Part shown: positions 37,237-49,039 of the stretch, in pieces
How the letters are laid out: the number at the start of each line of letters is the position of its first letter
Numbering within the stretch: the first letter of the stretch is position 1
Assembly: GCA_029379385.1 (NCBI GenBank)
Contig: CM055611.1
Location: 2,108,001-2,172,000, forward strand
Direction: 5' to 3'
DNA: 64,000 nt
Source of the DNA: Quillaja saponaria
Lineage: Eukaryota > Streptophyta > Magnoliopsida > Fabales > Quillajaceae
Made by a program: the position numbers and the translations under genes
Notes under the pieces: model-generated
The model's database searches: none
Told to the model about the DNA's origin: nothing
The model's input: the letters and a program-made list of their open reading frames with translations, nothing else

Positions 37237-37999
37237 TAGGTAGTATCTAATTATAGCATTTGAAATTTAGAGCAAATGGAGGGTTGAGCAACATAGACTG
37301 AACTTCTCCTGATTTGATGTATCTGTTTAAATCCAAATCTCCTATGCTTTTGTACAAATTATCAATACTACCCAAAGAAGATCACCCATCTAAAAAATGT
37401 AAAACCACACCCCAAGGGAATTGTGAGGAAACTAAAAAGAAAGTCTATGAAATCTTCCTCAGCTTGTACCAAAAACAATTGCCTGCTTAATTTATGTACC
37501 ATTACTTTTACATGCATCGTCATTTTACTGTTGTCTACCGCTTTAGTAATCAAAGATTGGGATGCATACTTTTGTTAAAATTTCTCCAAATTAAGGGATT
37601 GATTGTTCCTGGGAAGAAAATTTGTCAAGGTTGCCCCAGAGAGTAACTGAGTATTTGAGCAGCTCCATAATCTGCTCTATGATGTAATTGTATAATGAGA
37701 ATGACTACCCATGGCATGTTCTCAAGCCTGATTTCAGTAGCAATTGAAACACATAATATATAAAAGATTACCTCTTTCAAGCCAATAATAACAGTCCTTT
37801 CTTCAATTGTATTCATATCTTTGATCCCTAGATTCCTTAGCAGCATTATGCTTGAAGCAGAATTGTTAGGCATAACATTTAGGTATGGATGGCAATGGAC
37901 TGGATTGGGTCAGACCCGATCCAATATGTGATCCAAAGGGTTTTGGATCGGGCCTGATCTAGACTCGACCCATGCCCATTTTTTTTCCCCTTATAATAA

Positions 38000-38450
38000 T
38001 TTGTACAAGTAATGGTTTATTGCTGACAAAAAAACATAAATAAAAAAATTGGCATTGTGGGTTTGTCAAGTGGCTCTTGAAACCGCTTCTCATTAGTTTT
38101 AAATCATCCAAACTAGGCAGATCTTTGAAGTCTGGTTGCTTGCTTTCATCGTACTTGGCATTCTTAATGCTTGGATAAGAAACTTCCATAATTTCACCCA
38201 CTACGAGTTGTTTTTTATCAACGATCTGAGCTTCCTCAAAACCATTTTTAGAATTTTCACAATATAGAAGAGGGAGAACCTCTATTTTTTGTTTCCACAA
38301 ATGAGGTTGTAGAGACACCGAACCAAAATTACTATATGAAGCTTCCTTCCTTTTCGCCTTTTCTAATATTTCAATATGGGATCGAGAAATTTCTTCAGCT
38401 TTTCTACCGAACAGACTACTGTCTGTTGTAATAGGATTAAAGCAACTATC
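38000..38450 (-). other. Open exon-like segment inside the hAT element, unknown protein
   Basis: An uninterrupted frame of about 150 codons is preceded by a good acceptor (ATTGCAG, exon from 38450). Its text (ISRSHIEILEKAKRKEASYS, LWKQKIEVLPLLYCEN, KNAKYDESKQPDFKDLPSLD) has normal protein composition and does not resemble a hAT transposase. It lies downstream of the transposase stop. I do not recognise the family. Capture of a host gene exon by the transposon is the simplest reading; a second transposon ORF is possible. Confidence 0.5.
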
Positions 38451-39108
38451 CTGCAATCATAATATGAAGGAATTATCCAAGTTATACAAAAGAAATTCAC
38501 GCCTTACACTATATCATAGATGAACAAATCACCTGAGGCATACTTAAGTTATACTTCAGAAAGGATAAAAGAAGGCATACTATTTTCCACCACAATCTTT
38601 GAAATGGCATGAACCAATGTATACAACTTTTATGGAATATGTTAGCATACTCGGCCAAGATCATCACATAAGCCTAAGTGCCCAAGTTAAGTATGCCAGT
38701 AACTAGATTTGTGTAGATGTATCATATATGTACCAAAAATAAAACTAAAGTGCACAAATAATGAAGCTTGTATAGTTACTACTAATGTACAGAATTGCAA
38801 GCAACAAAACTTGTTTCATGTCCTAACTTCTAATAAAACTACAAATAAAAATAAAGGGCTAAAGAGGTAGGAGAGGTTCAACATGCAACTAGTAAACTTT
38901 TCATAAACAGTTCAACTAAACATAATTCAAATCCTTGTAGAAGCTCTAACTTCATCATGACCATCATCATGTATTGTAGCATATGTTATAGAATCTGTCC
39001 CTACAAATGACAAGGATAAAAAATAATTATTAATATTGAAAGTTTAAGATAATAAAAAGAAAATAAATGTCTATTATATTGTGTAAAATTACCTTTCCTT
39101 TCTTCAAT

Positions 39109-41066
39109 CTACAACCAATTATGTGCACACATTAGAGCTTCCACAGTGTCTGATTCCAATCTATTCTGGTGTGTACTAACCAATCTTCCACCTGTGCTAA
39201 AAGCTGATTCAGATGCAACTGTAGATACTGATATAGCCAAGAAGTCTCTAGCAATTGCTTGCAAGATTGGATATTTGATCCCATTCACCTTCCATCACAT
39301 AAGTATATCAAAATCCTTACTTCTTAGTAATACATCTTTATCTAAATAATGATCAAGTTCAGATTTAACTTTCAAGTTTTTGGCTCTCTTATCATTCTTG
39401 ATGAATAAGTCATATGCAGCCAATGGATCTTGACTTCCACCCTCACTCATATCCTGCAATAAATTTCTACTTGACTCAACTCCTCTAAAACATAAGTTAC
39501 ACGACTCTGGTACTCCAAAACCAAATCATATACAAGCTGAAGAATCCGTTCACTTTCCACTGCAGATCTATCTACATGTATCTTTGGAAATTAAAACTCA
39601 ATTAATTTAATTTTATATCTGGGGCCTAACATGGTTGCAATTCCCATTACACTAGAAATCACATCCCAATATTTATCAAACTTGACAATCATACTAGATG
39701 ACATTAGCTTAATCTGTGAATTCGAAGAACCGAACCATTGCCCTAATGTCAATCTAACATTACAAATGCTAGGAAAGAAAAGATTGGTAGTTGGATATTT
39801 TCTACCAAACAACTCCTCTGTGACTTCATAAAATATCTTCAACCTTCCACAAAGTTCCCTGGCAAATTCGTAATATTATTCAGTTATAGCTATCTAAAGC
39901 AAACAAGCAAATACAGACTTATAAACAATAGCTATTTCAAGCATAAGATAAGTGAAGTTCCATCTTGTTGCAACATCAAGCACTAACTTCTTAGAATAAG
40001 AAATAAGCAAATGGTGGGTAGCTTCCTTAAACTTTTCTTCCCTCTTAGGCGTAGCCTTCCAAAACACAACACTCTCACGAATTTTATCTACACTGTTTTT
40101 AACTAATTGTAATCCAGCTTTCACAACTAAGTTTAAAACATGTGCAGCATAGCACATGTGTATCAAACTACCAGACAATATAATAGAAGAAGAATCCAAC
40201 TCTTCTAACAAAACATCAATCATAGTATCATTTATTGAGCAATTGTCAAGAGTGACTGTGGAAATCTTCTTAGTAATATTCCAATGCAATAGGCAATCAA
40301 ATAAGACTTGACAAAGTTTCTCTTTTGTACGTGGACAAAGAACATGAACAAGCCTAAAATAAAAGTACATATCACATAAATATTATAAGCAAAATTAAGT
40401 AAAATGTACATATCACATAAATTTATATACATGCAATAAATTTAATAAAATACCTCAATATACAACATCTGCAATGTCCAAGATGCATCAATGTAATGCG
40501 TAGCGATCGCCATAAAACCCTTCTTTTGATTGCTTGATGTCCACATGTCAGTGGTAATGGCAACTCTGCCCTCATTGTCTTCCATAAACTTCATTAGTAA
40601 CTTCTTTTTCATGACTCGTATATCTTCATGATATCCTCTTTAATAGTATTCTGAGAAACAACCTTAAATGATGGTTGAAGAGCAGTTGAATATCTCTTAA
40701 ATCAAATATGATCCACAATGGATAAAGGATATTCATGTAAGATTATCATTTTAGCAAGCTCATTTCTTGCTATCTCGGGATTAAATGAGCTTTCTCCTTG
40801 ATCTTTTTTTTTTTTCGGAGATCTATTTAAATCCTTCAATGCTGGACATCTCTTATAGTGCTTGCCTAAATGACTTGTCCCTTTTCCCAGAGCCTCCACA
40901 AAAATCTTTACCACAATAGTGGCAAATTGCCTTTTCTTCTCTATTAATTTTTTTCTTAGCTAAAATGATTCCAAACCCAACTTTTTGTTTTCACTTTACT
41001 TTTTTCCCCAACACTAGCAGTATCTTCAACTTCAATATCGATACCAGCAGTATCTTCAATTGACAT
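39109..41066 (-). pseudogene. hAT transposase with BED zinc finger, degenerate
   Basis: N terminus MSIEDTAGIDIEVEDTAS then SWVWNHF, a BED finger (CHYCGK, later HLGKHYKRC), a linker, HEYPLSIVDH, VAITTDMWTSSNQKKGFMAI, TLDNCSINDTMID, CAAH-like CYAAHVLNLVVK, DVATRWNFTYLMLE, and the C-terminal dimerisation region (FLAISVSTVASESAFSTGGR, then LMCAHNWL, stop at 39109-39111). This is the Ac/hAT plan. Several in-frame stops (for example after SIVDHI near 40702) and frameshifts, including one inside the finger, make it inactive. Domain assignments are from remembered plant hAT proteins. Confidence 0.85.
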
Positions 41067-41523
41067 TATTTACCTAACTCACATGATAAAATACACATGT
41101 ACATAAAAAAAAATTAGAAAAAGCATAATATTCATCATTATTCCATCAATAAAAATGAGTAAGGCAACAACACAGTTAACAATATAAGCATTATTTAATA
41201 TCTGCAGAATCTTAATTAGGACAAAATAGGGAAAGCAGCAAGCAAACATAAGCATTATTTGAATCAAATGCAGTGTAATCCAAGCTAATTATTTCACTTA
41301 CAAAGCTTATAGTACAAAGGCTAAAGAAATTTGCATAAGACAATAGCCTGAAAGACGGATTTGTATATTCATATGTAAGTTTAGCACAAAAGTTAACATG
41401 ATGCACAAAAGTTGACATGGAGTTTATTTTAAAATGGAAAAGAAAAGAAATGACATACGTAGAACCATCAATTTCCACTCTCAAATGTTGAAACAATTGA
41501 GGAAGAAAAAAAAGTTAACATGA

Positions 41524-41612
41524 TGCTCCTTCCCATTGACACCTAACTAGTGTTCTTAGGTATTTTTTTTATTTTTTTTAACATATAAAGTTGGGTGTCA
41601 TGGAAAGGAGCA
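41524..41612. repeat. Short inverted repeat (hairpin) within the hAT element
   Basis: TGCTCCTTCCCATTGACACC on the left pairs with the complement of GGTGTCATGGAAAGGAGCA on the right, with one or two mismatches or bulges and a loop of about 40 T-rich bases. Confidence 0.7.
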
Positions 41613-42999
41613 GCAAACTTACACTTGCTTTTGGTGATATAATATAATATGATACCCAATACAATATTTTGTTAATCTTGTGATTACATTGTCTTGATTT
41701 TTAGCATATTAGGAATTAGAGAAAATAAGTGCTACTAAACTTTTCTTACTTAATTAAGTAGGCCAAGTATATTGACGCATTGTAAAAACATATTGGCAAG
41801 CAGTACTTTTCATGATTTGCAAACTGCATGTAACTAAGCTTTGACCTGTATGTTTCAAATATACAAACTCTACCTGGGGCCTGTGTTCTATCCGCTATCA
41901 ATCTTCATAAGCTTGAGTCCTATTTTATTCAAAACTACTACATCTTTCACATAATTATCTTTTGTTTTCTCACCGGGTATATAGATAGAAACACTAAATT
42001 AAAGGAATGTTAAATCTTATATACTTTTGCTTGTCTTGCAGAACAACCACTTTAACTCCTAGAGACTAAAAGAAAAGCCCATTTTCAGAAATTTTCTTGT
42101 TTTGAAAACAAACCCAAAACTCAGAAGTTAAAAATAGATTATTAGCAGAAAAGGATTCAGAAAAGGGGGAGTCACAGAGGGGTAGGAGAAGAAGAATACA
42201 CTGAGAGATAGACAAAGCCATACCTGGAGAGCTTCAATCCAGACAACTACAAACAGGAATCTTTGAGACTGAGCAATCGGTGGAGGCTGGAGAATTCTTT
42301 CATCAATGAATGAAGTATGGAACCTGAAATATGATTTGGGTCGGATAAACCCAATCCATTAACTTTCAAGCATTTTCCATAGAAAACCTGATCCGACCTG
42401 TAGATCCAACTTTTAAAAAAATATCTTATCCAAATGCTTTGGATCGGGTCAGATATCCGACCTAACCCGATCCCATCCCTATATTTAGACTATCACTTAT
42501 AATAAAGGTTGTTGTTTTCTTAACAAAAACTCCACCTTCATTCACCACATCAACATATAAACCATAATATCTTTCATGCATCATTAATTTTCCACAGTCA
42601 CTTGGTATTCCTGAAAACACTTATCAAACGGCATTTAAACCCTGTCTCACATTCAAAGTACTTTGTTGGCTCAGTTTCATCAATATTTAGTTTCAGCTTT
42701 CAGCATTGTGCTGCTGTAGAGTTCCTTGGCCGCAGCAACATTGATTTACATAAAATCATCGAGAAGTGCTTTTCATCAAGATTTGCAAACCCTTCATACA
42801 ATGTGCTCAAGCTTCCAATTTTCGAAGGCTATGAATGGGACGCATCGCTTACTTATCCGGTAATTGTTCCCAAAGGAATGGTCATGAAACTAAAGAGAAT
42901 GTCAACAAAATCACTCTCTGATTCAGCAAATATTACATGATTTTTTTACATATCTACCAGGTTTTTCAACTGAACAACTTTTTTTTCTGTAACAGCCAT

Positions 43000-44811
43000 G
43001 CTTCCAATAACAAAAAGCTAAAAATTATATGGACTTGCTAGATATGATTGGAAAATAGGTCACTTAGTAACTATTTAAGGGCATCAAATGGAGCTATAGA
43101 GTCATTTTCCAGTACTCCATAATTAATGATCAAATTACAATTCATTAATTCATACACTGATACACCTGATCATGTATCTGAAGTGTCTAGCAAATATAGA
43201 GAATGGGTTGAGTCAGGAAAAATTAATTTGATCATTATGATGGGTTCAGATGACAGTTAAAAAGCACAAGGCACAACAGATTTCAATATTTTCAAGACAA
43301 TTTTTATCTCTTTGTTTTCTGTAATGAAGTTAATACTTGGTCATAAATATTGAAGGCTTACTAACATTTTCATTTCATTCCTTTCCGTTCCACGCCAGCA
43401 GAGTTTCAATCCTTTGAAATCAAATTTCTTGTTTTGAATAAATGATTTTTCTAATGGGTATTTTAAGAGCACTTGGTAAAATACAATAAATATAATATTT
43501 GAAAATTAATTTTTAAATATAGTAATTTTGTGCATTGGATATTAATAAAATTATAATCAACTACCGTGATAAATATTACATACTTTCTATTTATAGAATC
43601 TTAACAAATTCTCTTATAGTATTCGTTAGAAAAACCCTTGAATAAAGCTACAATTATAAAATTCATTTCAATTCTCTTATTTGGAATAAATAAAGAATTC
43701 ATTTGAGTTATTTTCTCATTAAATTATTGAACTAAGAATATAAAAATGATAGATAAATTATTGTTTAATAAATAAAAAACAATTTGAGATGACAAAAAAA
43801 ATTAAAGTTTGTTAGGTGAACATGTGAGATGAAGTGTTGGTAGACTTTTCAATGTCATTGATTTATCAAAATTTAATAAAATGTATGATATTAAGCATAT
43901 AAAAGTCATTTAAGTTGGGAAAAATAATAATTTATTACAAAACGAAATACAACCTATTTGGTATAAAAAAAAGTAGACTTCGTGACTTAACTCACAAACT
44001 GAGATTCACCGTGGCTGATATCTGCTTCCATGGATTGGACCAAAGGGTGTAATTTAAAGACACGAACTCTAAGCTTACTATTTTTTTTTTTTTTTTTTTT
44101 GTTAATTATATTTTATCTATTTTGTTTAATTATTTACTCTTTTTTCAATTCAATTATTGAACTTTTTTTCAGTCAATTATGTTTCCAGTACACATTTTTT
44201 AATTTTGTTAGTTCAATTATTGAAGGTGCATTTTAAATTATTTATCTTCTTTTTCTTTTTCTTTTTTCCAATTCACCCTCCAATAATTGAACTAAAAAAA
44301 TAGAAAATTTGCAATGGAAAAATATAACTAAAAGAAAAAAAAATGTAAATAATTAAATTTAATGTAAATACCGAAGACTGAAAAAAAAAATTTCTTTGAA
44401 ATGTAAAAAACAAATATATAGATAGTTGTCTTTTAAGATTTTGTTTAAAAGCTTACATCCTTTGGCTTTTTTTCGGTACATATACTCTCTAAAGTTCTTT
44501 TTTTTTTTTTTTTTTTTAAATTAGGAAAATTTAGAGGGAGATAATAAGTATATTATAATTTTTTTACTAATATATTGTTATTTTTTCTATTAAATAAATA
44601 TTAATATCTTAATAAAACATTTTAATAACGTAATTATATATCTTATACTTTCATTTTCTCTTCTTTTTAAGAGTCCCACATAAGAGCCACCACTAATATT
44701 TTTTCAAGACTCCCACGTGCGATAAACAGAAACAATCAAATTAAATTCAAACTTTGTTCAACCAGATTCTACATTATTACTTTCCAATTGGCAATATAGT
44801 GTTGTTTCTCC
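43000..44811. other. Spacer with one MITE-like repeat copy
   Basis: 43030-43420 matches the upstream flank of copy E (52430-52800). About 43440-43640 is a third copy of the repeat seen at 12.5-13.0 kb (AGCACTTGGTAAAATACAAT... TTTGAAAATTAATTTTT...). The remainder to 44700 is T-rich with homopolymer runs at 44082-44100 and 44498-44517. No gene seen. Confidence 0.45.
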
Positions 44812-45390
44812 TAATTGAGGAATTGATAGTTCCTAAGAAAACATCTGTTAAGGTTGCCCCTGAAACCAATGAACATTAAGCAGCTCCAAAATCTGCACTA
44901 TGTTGAAATTTTACTATTAGAATGTCTACCTACAACAAGTGTTCAACCATGATTTCTAAAGCAGTTGAAACGCATTACATTTAGTAGCATTCACATTTTG
45001 TTACCTCTTTCATGTCAATATTAACATTTCTTTCTTCAGTAGCATTCACATCCTTTATCCCTAGATTCCTCAGCAACATTATGATTACACCAAGATTGTT
45101 AGACATTACATTTAGATCATCACTGATAATAAAAGTTGCTGATTCCTTAACTGTACCCTCACATCCAAAGTATTTGTTGATTCAGTTTCATCGATATTTA
45201 GTATCAGCTTTCGACAATGTGCTGCTAAAGAATTCGTTGGCTGCAGCAACATTGATTTACACGTAGTAGCCGAAAAGTGATTTTCATCAAGATTTGCAGC
45301 CCCTTCTTCATACAATGTGCTCAAGCTTCCAATTTTCTAAGGCTGTGAATGGGATGCATTGCTTACAAGTCTGGTAATTGTTTCCAATTC
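44812..45390 (-). pseudogene. DUF674 pseudogene, copy C (partial)
   Basis: Contains the 5' end of exon 2 (44894-44812, LELLKC-like) and most of exon 1 (about 45390-45003), with an internal deletion of roughly 130 bases: text near ISDDLNVMSN joins directly to the YFGCEGT region. The start codon region, most of exon 2 and exon 3 are missing. Closest to intact copy D by eye. Confidence 0.75.
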
Positions 45391-46329
45391 CAGAACGCTG
45401 AAAATAAGTCAAAAAAAAAGTTTTGCCTATGACTGAAAAATTGGTCACTAAGTAACTATTTAAGGGCATGAAGTCACTATCCAGAACCCCATCATAATAA
45501 TCAATTTAATATTCATTAATTCATCCACTTCATCTATGAGAAAAGGAAGTGTCAACCAAATATGAGAAGAGGAGGAGTTGGTGAAAATTTAATTTGGCTC
45601 AACAAATTGTACCATTGAGTTGCGCATGAATGAACACACTAGTTACAATGAATATTGATTTTCCATGTGTTCTCAACGTATTGTTTAGCCTCTTCAAATT
45701 CAACTCCCATACTTTGTGAACGTACCCCAAAGAAAAAATATGAACCACTGTAAAGTGTAGGCACATGAGTTTCAAAATCTTAAGCAAAAATGTAATCAAA
45801 TTTCACTGGAAACTTATTCTCATAAGTATTTGCTTAGAAATACTCATAATAAAATTTATTTTTTTCGTGTTAATATTTCTTCATTAAAAAAAGAGAGCAT
45901 AATTGCTGTCATTGGTCTACTCATATCATCTTGACAATTACTTCTTTATCTTAGGACTTCCAGCATTTTGTAAGAAAATAATAATAATTACGTTAGTGCT
46001 TCTTTAACATGGTATTAGTAACATTATAATCATTCCTTTTAATAGCAATATCAATACTCATTTCATATACTGCTATATATCATTAATTGTATGATTTGCA
46101 AGAGGATTTATCTCCTTCAACCCTTTATCTCCGGCAAAAAGAAAATTTCATTGTCATTCATTCGTTCCTCAAAAAGAAAAAAATAATAAAAATCAGTGAC
46201 ATCATTTGACTCTCCAAAACCCAATGGGGTATTTAAGAAACAACAAATTTGAATATTTCCAATGCAAATTTTAAATATGTCTTCGTTTTCTGCAATGAAG
46301 TTAATATTTGGCCATAAACGAAGGCCTAC

Positions 46330-46600
46330 AAACATTTTTATTCAATTCCATGCAAGCAAAGTTAAGTGACACCACATCCCTGCTAGAAGATTTGCTTCCA
46401 TCGTTCAATCAGTTTTAGGCTCAAATAGTACTCCTTTTTTATTCAGATAATCTTTTTTAAGGCTTCTAAGAAAGTACAACAATTCCCCTTGAGGATTTTG
46501 GTTCACATAGAAAGAAACAGAGTAGAGTTGTTGCAGCTGAAGCACCAAGAGACTTTGCAGACATTCTCTTTTTGCTTCCGTAACGTAATTTCTGATAATA
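46330..46600 (+). pseudogene. Plus-strand DUF674 fragment
   Basis: Parallels 32335-32610 closely: TTAAGTG-CACCAC-TCCCTGCTA-AAGATTTGCTT, then the equivalent of ASKK/V-QQ-PL-ILV, then DFADILF. The start codon is lost (AAGGCTTC for ATGGCTTC) and the copy stops after about 50 codons. Confidence 0.65.
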
Positions 46601-46876
46601 ATACAATTAGTGAAACACAATTTGTTCATTTGAACTTAATCAAGAGCATTGTATCATCACAATAACTTCCATTTCATTGATGAATAAGAAAGATATAGAA
46701 AACCTAAAGTCTCATTTAAATGATTCATGGTTATTTAACAGCAAAATGCAACCCTAGTTGACAATTCTGCATCGGATGTCTACCGGTTGCTTAATTCAAA
46801 GCTACCAACTAATACAAGTACTCAACCCAAGAAATTTCAAGGTAGGGAAACAAAATCAACTTTTATGGTATTCTAC

Positions 46877-47451
46877 CTACTGTTGGCAAGCTGCAACTTT
46901 CTTCTTCTGCCAAAGCCTATCCGATGCACTGTCAGCATCTCCCTATTTGCAAAAATCAAGATACAAAATAAAATCAGAAAGCAAATTTTCTTAAGAGAAA
47001 ATGAGTTCATGAAGATAACACCTGACAAGCAAAGCCTGAAATAAGAAATGGGTAAATCGATAAACTTCAAATACATCATACCATACAAAATCCTCACATG
47101 GATATGATTTAAAACAAATAACAGTTGTTAAACATATTGCAAAAACTGGTTGTACAGAAAGAATAAAAACCTGTGCAACCACAGAGAGCAATGTGGAAAA
47201 TTGATTGTTGTATATGCCCTTATCGCCCAGATGCCCAATGTTAATTTGGACAGATGCGTGGTCCTTTGCAGTGATCAGCCTATTCGTTGCAGAGCTGCAA
47301 CATCACATTCCACATTTGAGCACAAATCAATAGCTACGGACAAACACAAATACATTTGCACACCACAAAAAAATATGATAATGTGAAATTTTTTTTTATA
47401 CCATTTCCTGGGAATATAAAGCTCAGTTATTTGCCCCTCCTCGTTATGCAT
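46877..47451 (-). CDS. RPS21: 40S ribosomal protein S21 (eS21), 3 exons, internally diverged
   Basis: Small-subunit ribosomal protein. Exons 47451-47402, 47294-47171 and 46942-46877 join in frame with GT-AG borders to give 79 aa: [16 protein letters not shown], then [20 protein letters not shown], then [16 protein letters not shown] and a stop. The usual plant protein is about 82 aa. The segment normally reading like TFALCGFVRAQ is here STLLSVVAQ, as if one base and about eight further bases were lost, which restores the frame. A 5'-UTR intron is indicated by acceptor CAACAG three bases before the ATG and a donor GTATTC at 48434. Two site II motifs lie upstream. It may be a functional but altered paralogue or an early pseudogene. 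It sits alone between DUF674 fragments. Confidence 0.8.
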
Positions 47452-48598
47452 CTTCTGTTGAGTTTAACAACGGATTTCACAATGACCTAATATCCTGATT
47501 CATGATTCAAAAATAAAAGATATAAAAACGCAATATCTTATAATGAAAAAGATCCAGTACTAAAAGAAAATTCACAGTTTTGACTTCAAATTTGTTCTCT
47601 TTCAACTTAAACAAGACAACTAACTTTCACCCGACAATTCTGTGGCAAAATGACAACATTGATCTGGATGATTTCATCAGTAATGTCAGCATTAAAAAAA
47701 TATGAGACAACTTAGTTTTCTCATCAAGCAACCAATTATAACTTAGTTTATTGTAGGAAAGATCAAAATATTTATTGTAAGAAAGATCAAAATAATGAAT
47801 CATGATTCAATACCTAGCTGTTAGAACCCCATAGAACATTCAATACAAATTTTAGTTCATGATAACTAATTTCAACCCATACTACATTATAATGTGCCAA
47901 TAAAAAGATGAATCTTATAGGTTAACTATTTCTCTTCTATACTCAAATATAAAATTTAACCGTGTTTCAAAAAACCTTGTTCTTTAGACAACAAACGATA
48001 GGTGGAATTCCAATATATAAGTAGGAGGAACCAGAGACCAAAGAGCAAGCAAAAGGGAGGGAATGAAAGGTGCTCTACCATTCCAAAAACAAATTGTAAA
48101 AGGAGAAGCAATCACATTGTTAAAAGAGATTGCAAAGAAGTCACCAATAGTGTCCCGTGCAGGAAGTCGGAAATAAAGAAATAATGGAAATGGGAAATTG
48201 AAATTAAAATTACAAGGAAGTGTCCATGCTAAACACCTATGAGCAATGCAACAAGTTACGGTCAAGAAAAAATCCATCCGTACAAATTTGTCAATCCCTT
48301 ATATTGATTGGTTTTGTTATACTGAAAAAGGTGGTAATGCAATACGCAAACTAGAAGAAACCCAGTTCCTTATGCTAGAAGAAAACTTAACACCATAACT
48401 AAATCAAAAAGAGGTCCAAGCAGAGAGAGAATACCAGATCACACACAGTAGGAGCCTAGGAGACAAGCTAGAGGAGGAAAGCTGTTGATGAAAACCTAGT
48501 TTATAGTAGATCATAGACCGGGCTTGTACAGTGTGTCGCAAACTTTAAAAAAGACACAGTCGGCCTTGCAGTTAACAGGCCAAGCCCTTCTCGAAAAT

Positions 48599-48652
48599 CA
48601 AGCCCATTAACAATCTGGTGACTAAGATCAAATTGAGTCCTCCAAGGCCCAA
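48599..48652 (-). promoter_or_regulatory. Two site II (TGGGCY) motifs of the S21 promoter
   Basis: On the minus strand TTGGGCCTT (48652-48644) and ATGGGCTTG (48607-48599) match the TGGGCC/T site II element common in plant ribosomal-protein promoters. They lie about 120-180 bp upstream of the inferred S21 leader exon (ending 48435). The same motif text recurs in the duplicated segment near 55055-55070. Confidence 0.6.
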
Positions 48653-49039
48653 GGACTAACCTTAATTCATAAACACTATATTGATTTGTATTACGCATGA
48701 ATTATGAAATTATGAACATAAACAACATCTAAACTATATTAAGTAGTAACTTGAAAACATCCATATGTTCTTGTAACCGATCAAGAAACCATGTGCATAT
48801 TACAGATTACATATTACGTGAATGTGATTGTGATTGTTCACCAACTTGGTGGTTTAGAAAAGCGAATGACTTGCACTTCATAATTAACACACTACCATGA
48901 AAGGAAGGTATTCCTGTTTGATTTTCTTAGCAACGTCTAAAAATTAATCTGCCTACAAACTGTTGGCTGCAGCATCAACATTTGATTCGCTCTATTATAA
49001 ACTCCAAGATTTCTTTAAGACAACAAATGTTTCTGTCAC

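Larger units (their letters stand above)
37883..42480 (-). mobile_element. Decayed autonomous hAT element (4.6 kb)
   Basis: It begins GTATGGATGGCAATGGAC and ends CCCGATCCCATCCCT; the ends are imperfect inverted repeats. Flanks are ACATTTAG (37875-37882) and ATATTTAG (42481-42488), an 8-bp duplication with one change, splitting DUF674 exon 1. Subterminal DNA at both ends is rich in GGATCGGG/CCCGATCC motifs. It contains a degenerate transposase (39109-41066), an unrelated open exon (38000-38450) and a small hairpin (41524-41612). Confidence 0.88.
35383..42999 (-). pseudogene. DUF674 pseudogene, copy B, broken by two hAT insertions
   Basis: Reading right to left: exon 1 42999-42489, hAT element, exon 1 continued 37882-37772, intron, exon 2 37671-37245, second hAT element, exon 2 continued 35791-35542, intron 2 with a GC donor at 35541-35540, exon 3 35475-35383 (same 93-base length as copy A, ending KQEC-like). 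Apart from insertions, early exon 1 has an in-frame TAA shortly after the VD motif (near 42945) and exon 2 has small indels. Order and orientation of all pieces match copies A and D. Confidence 0.85.
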
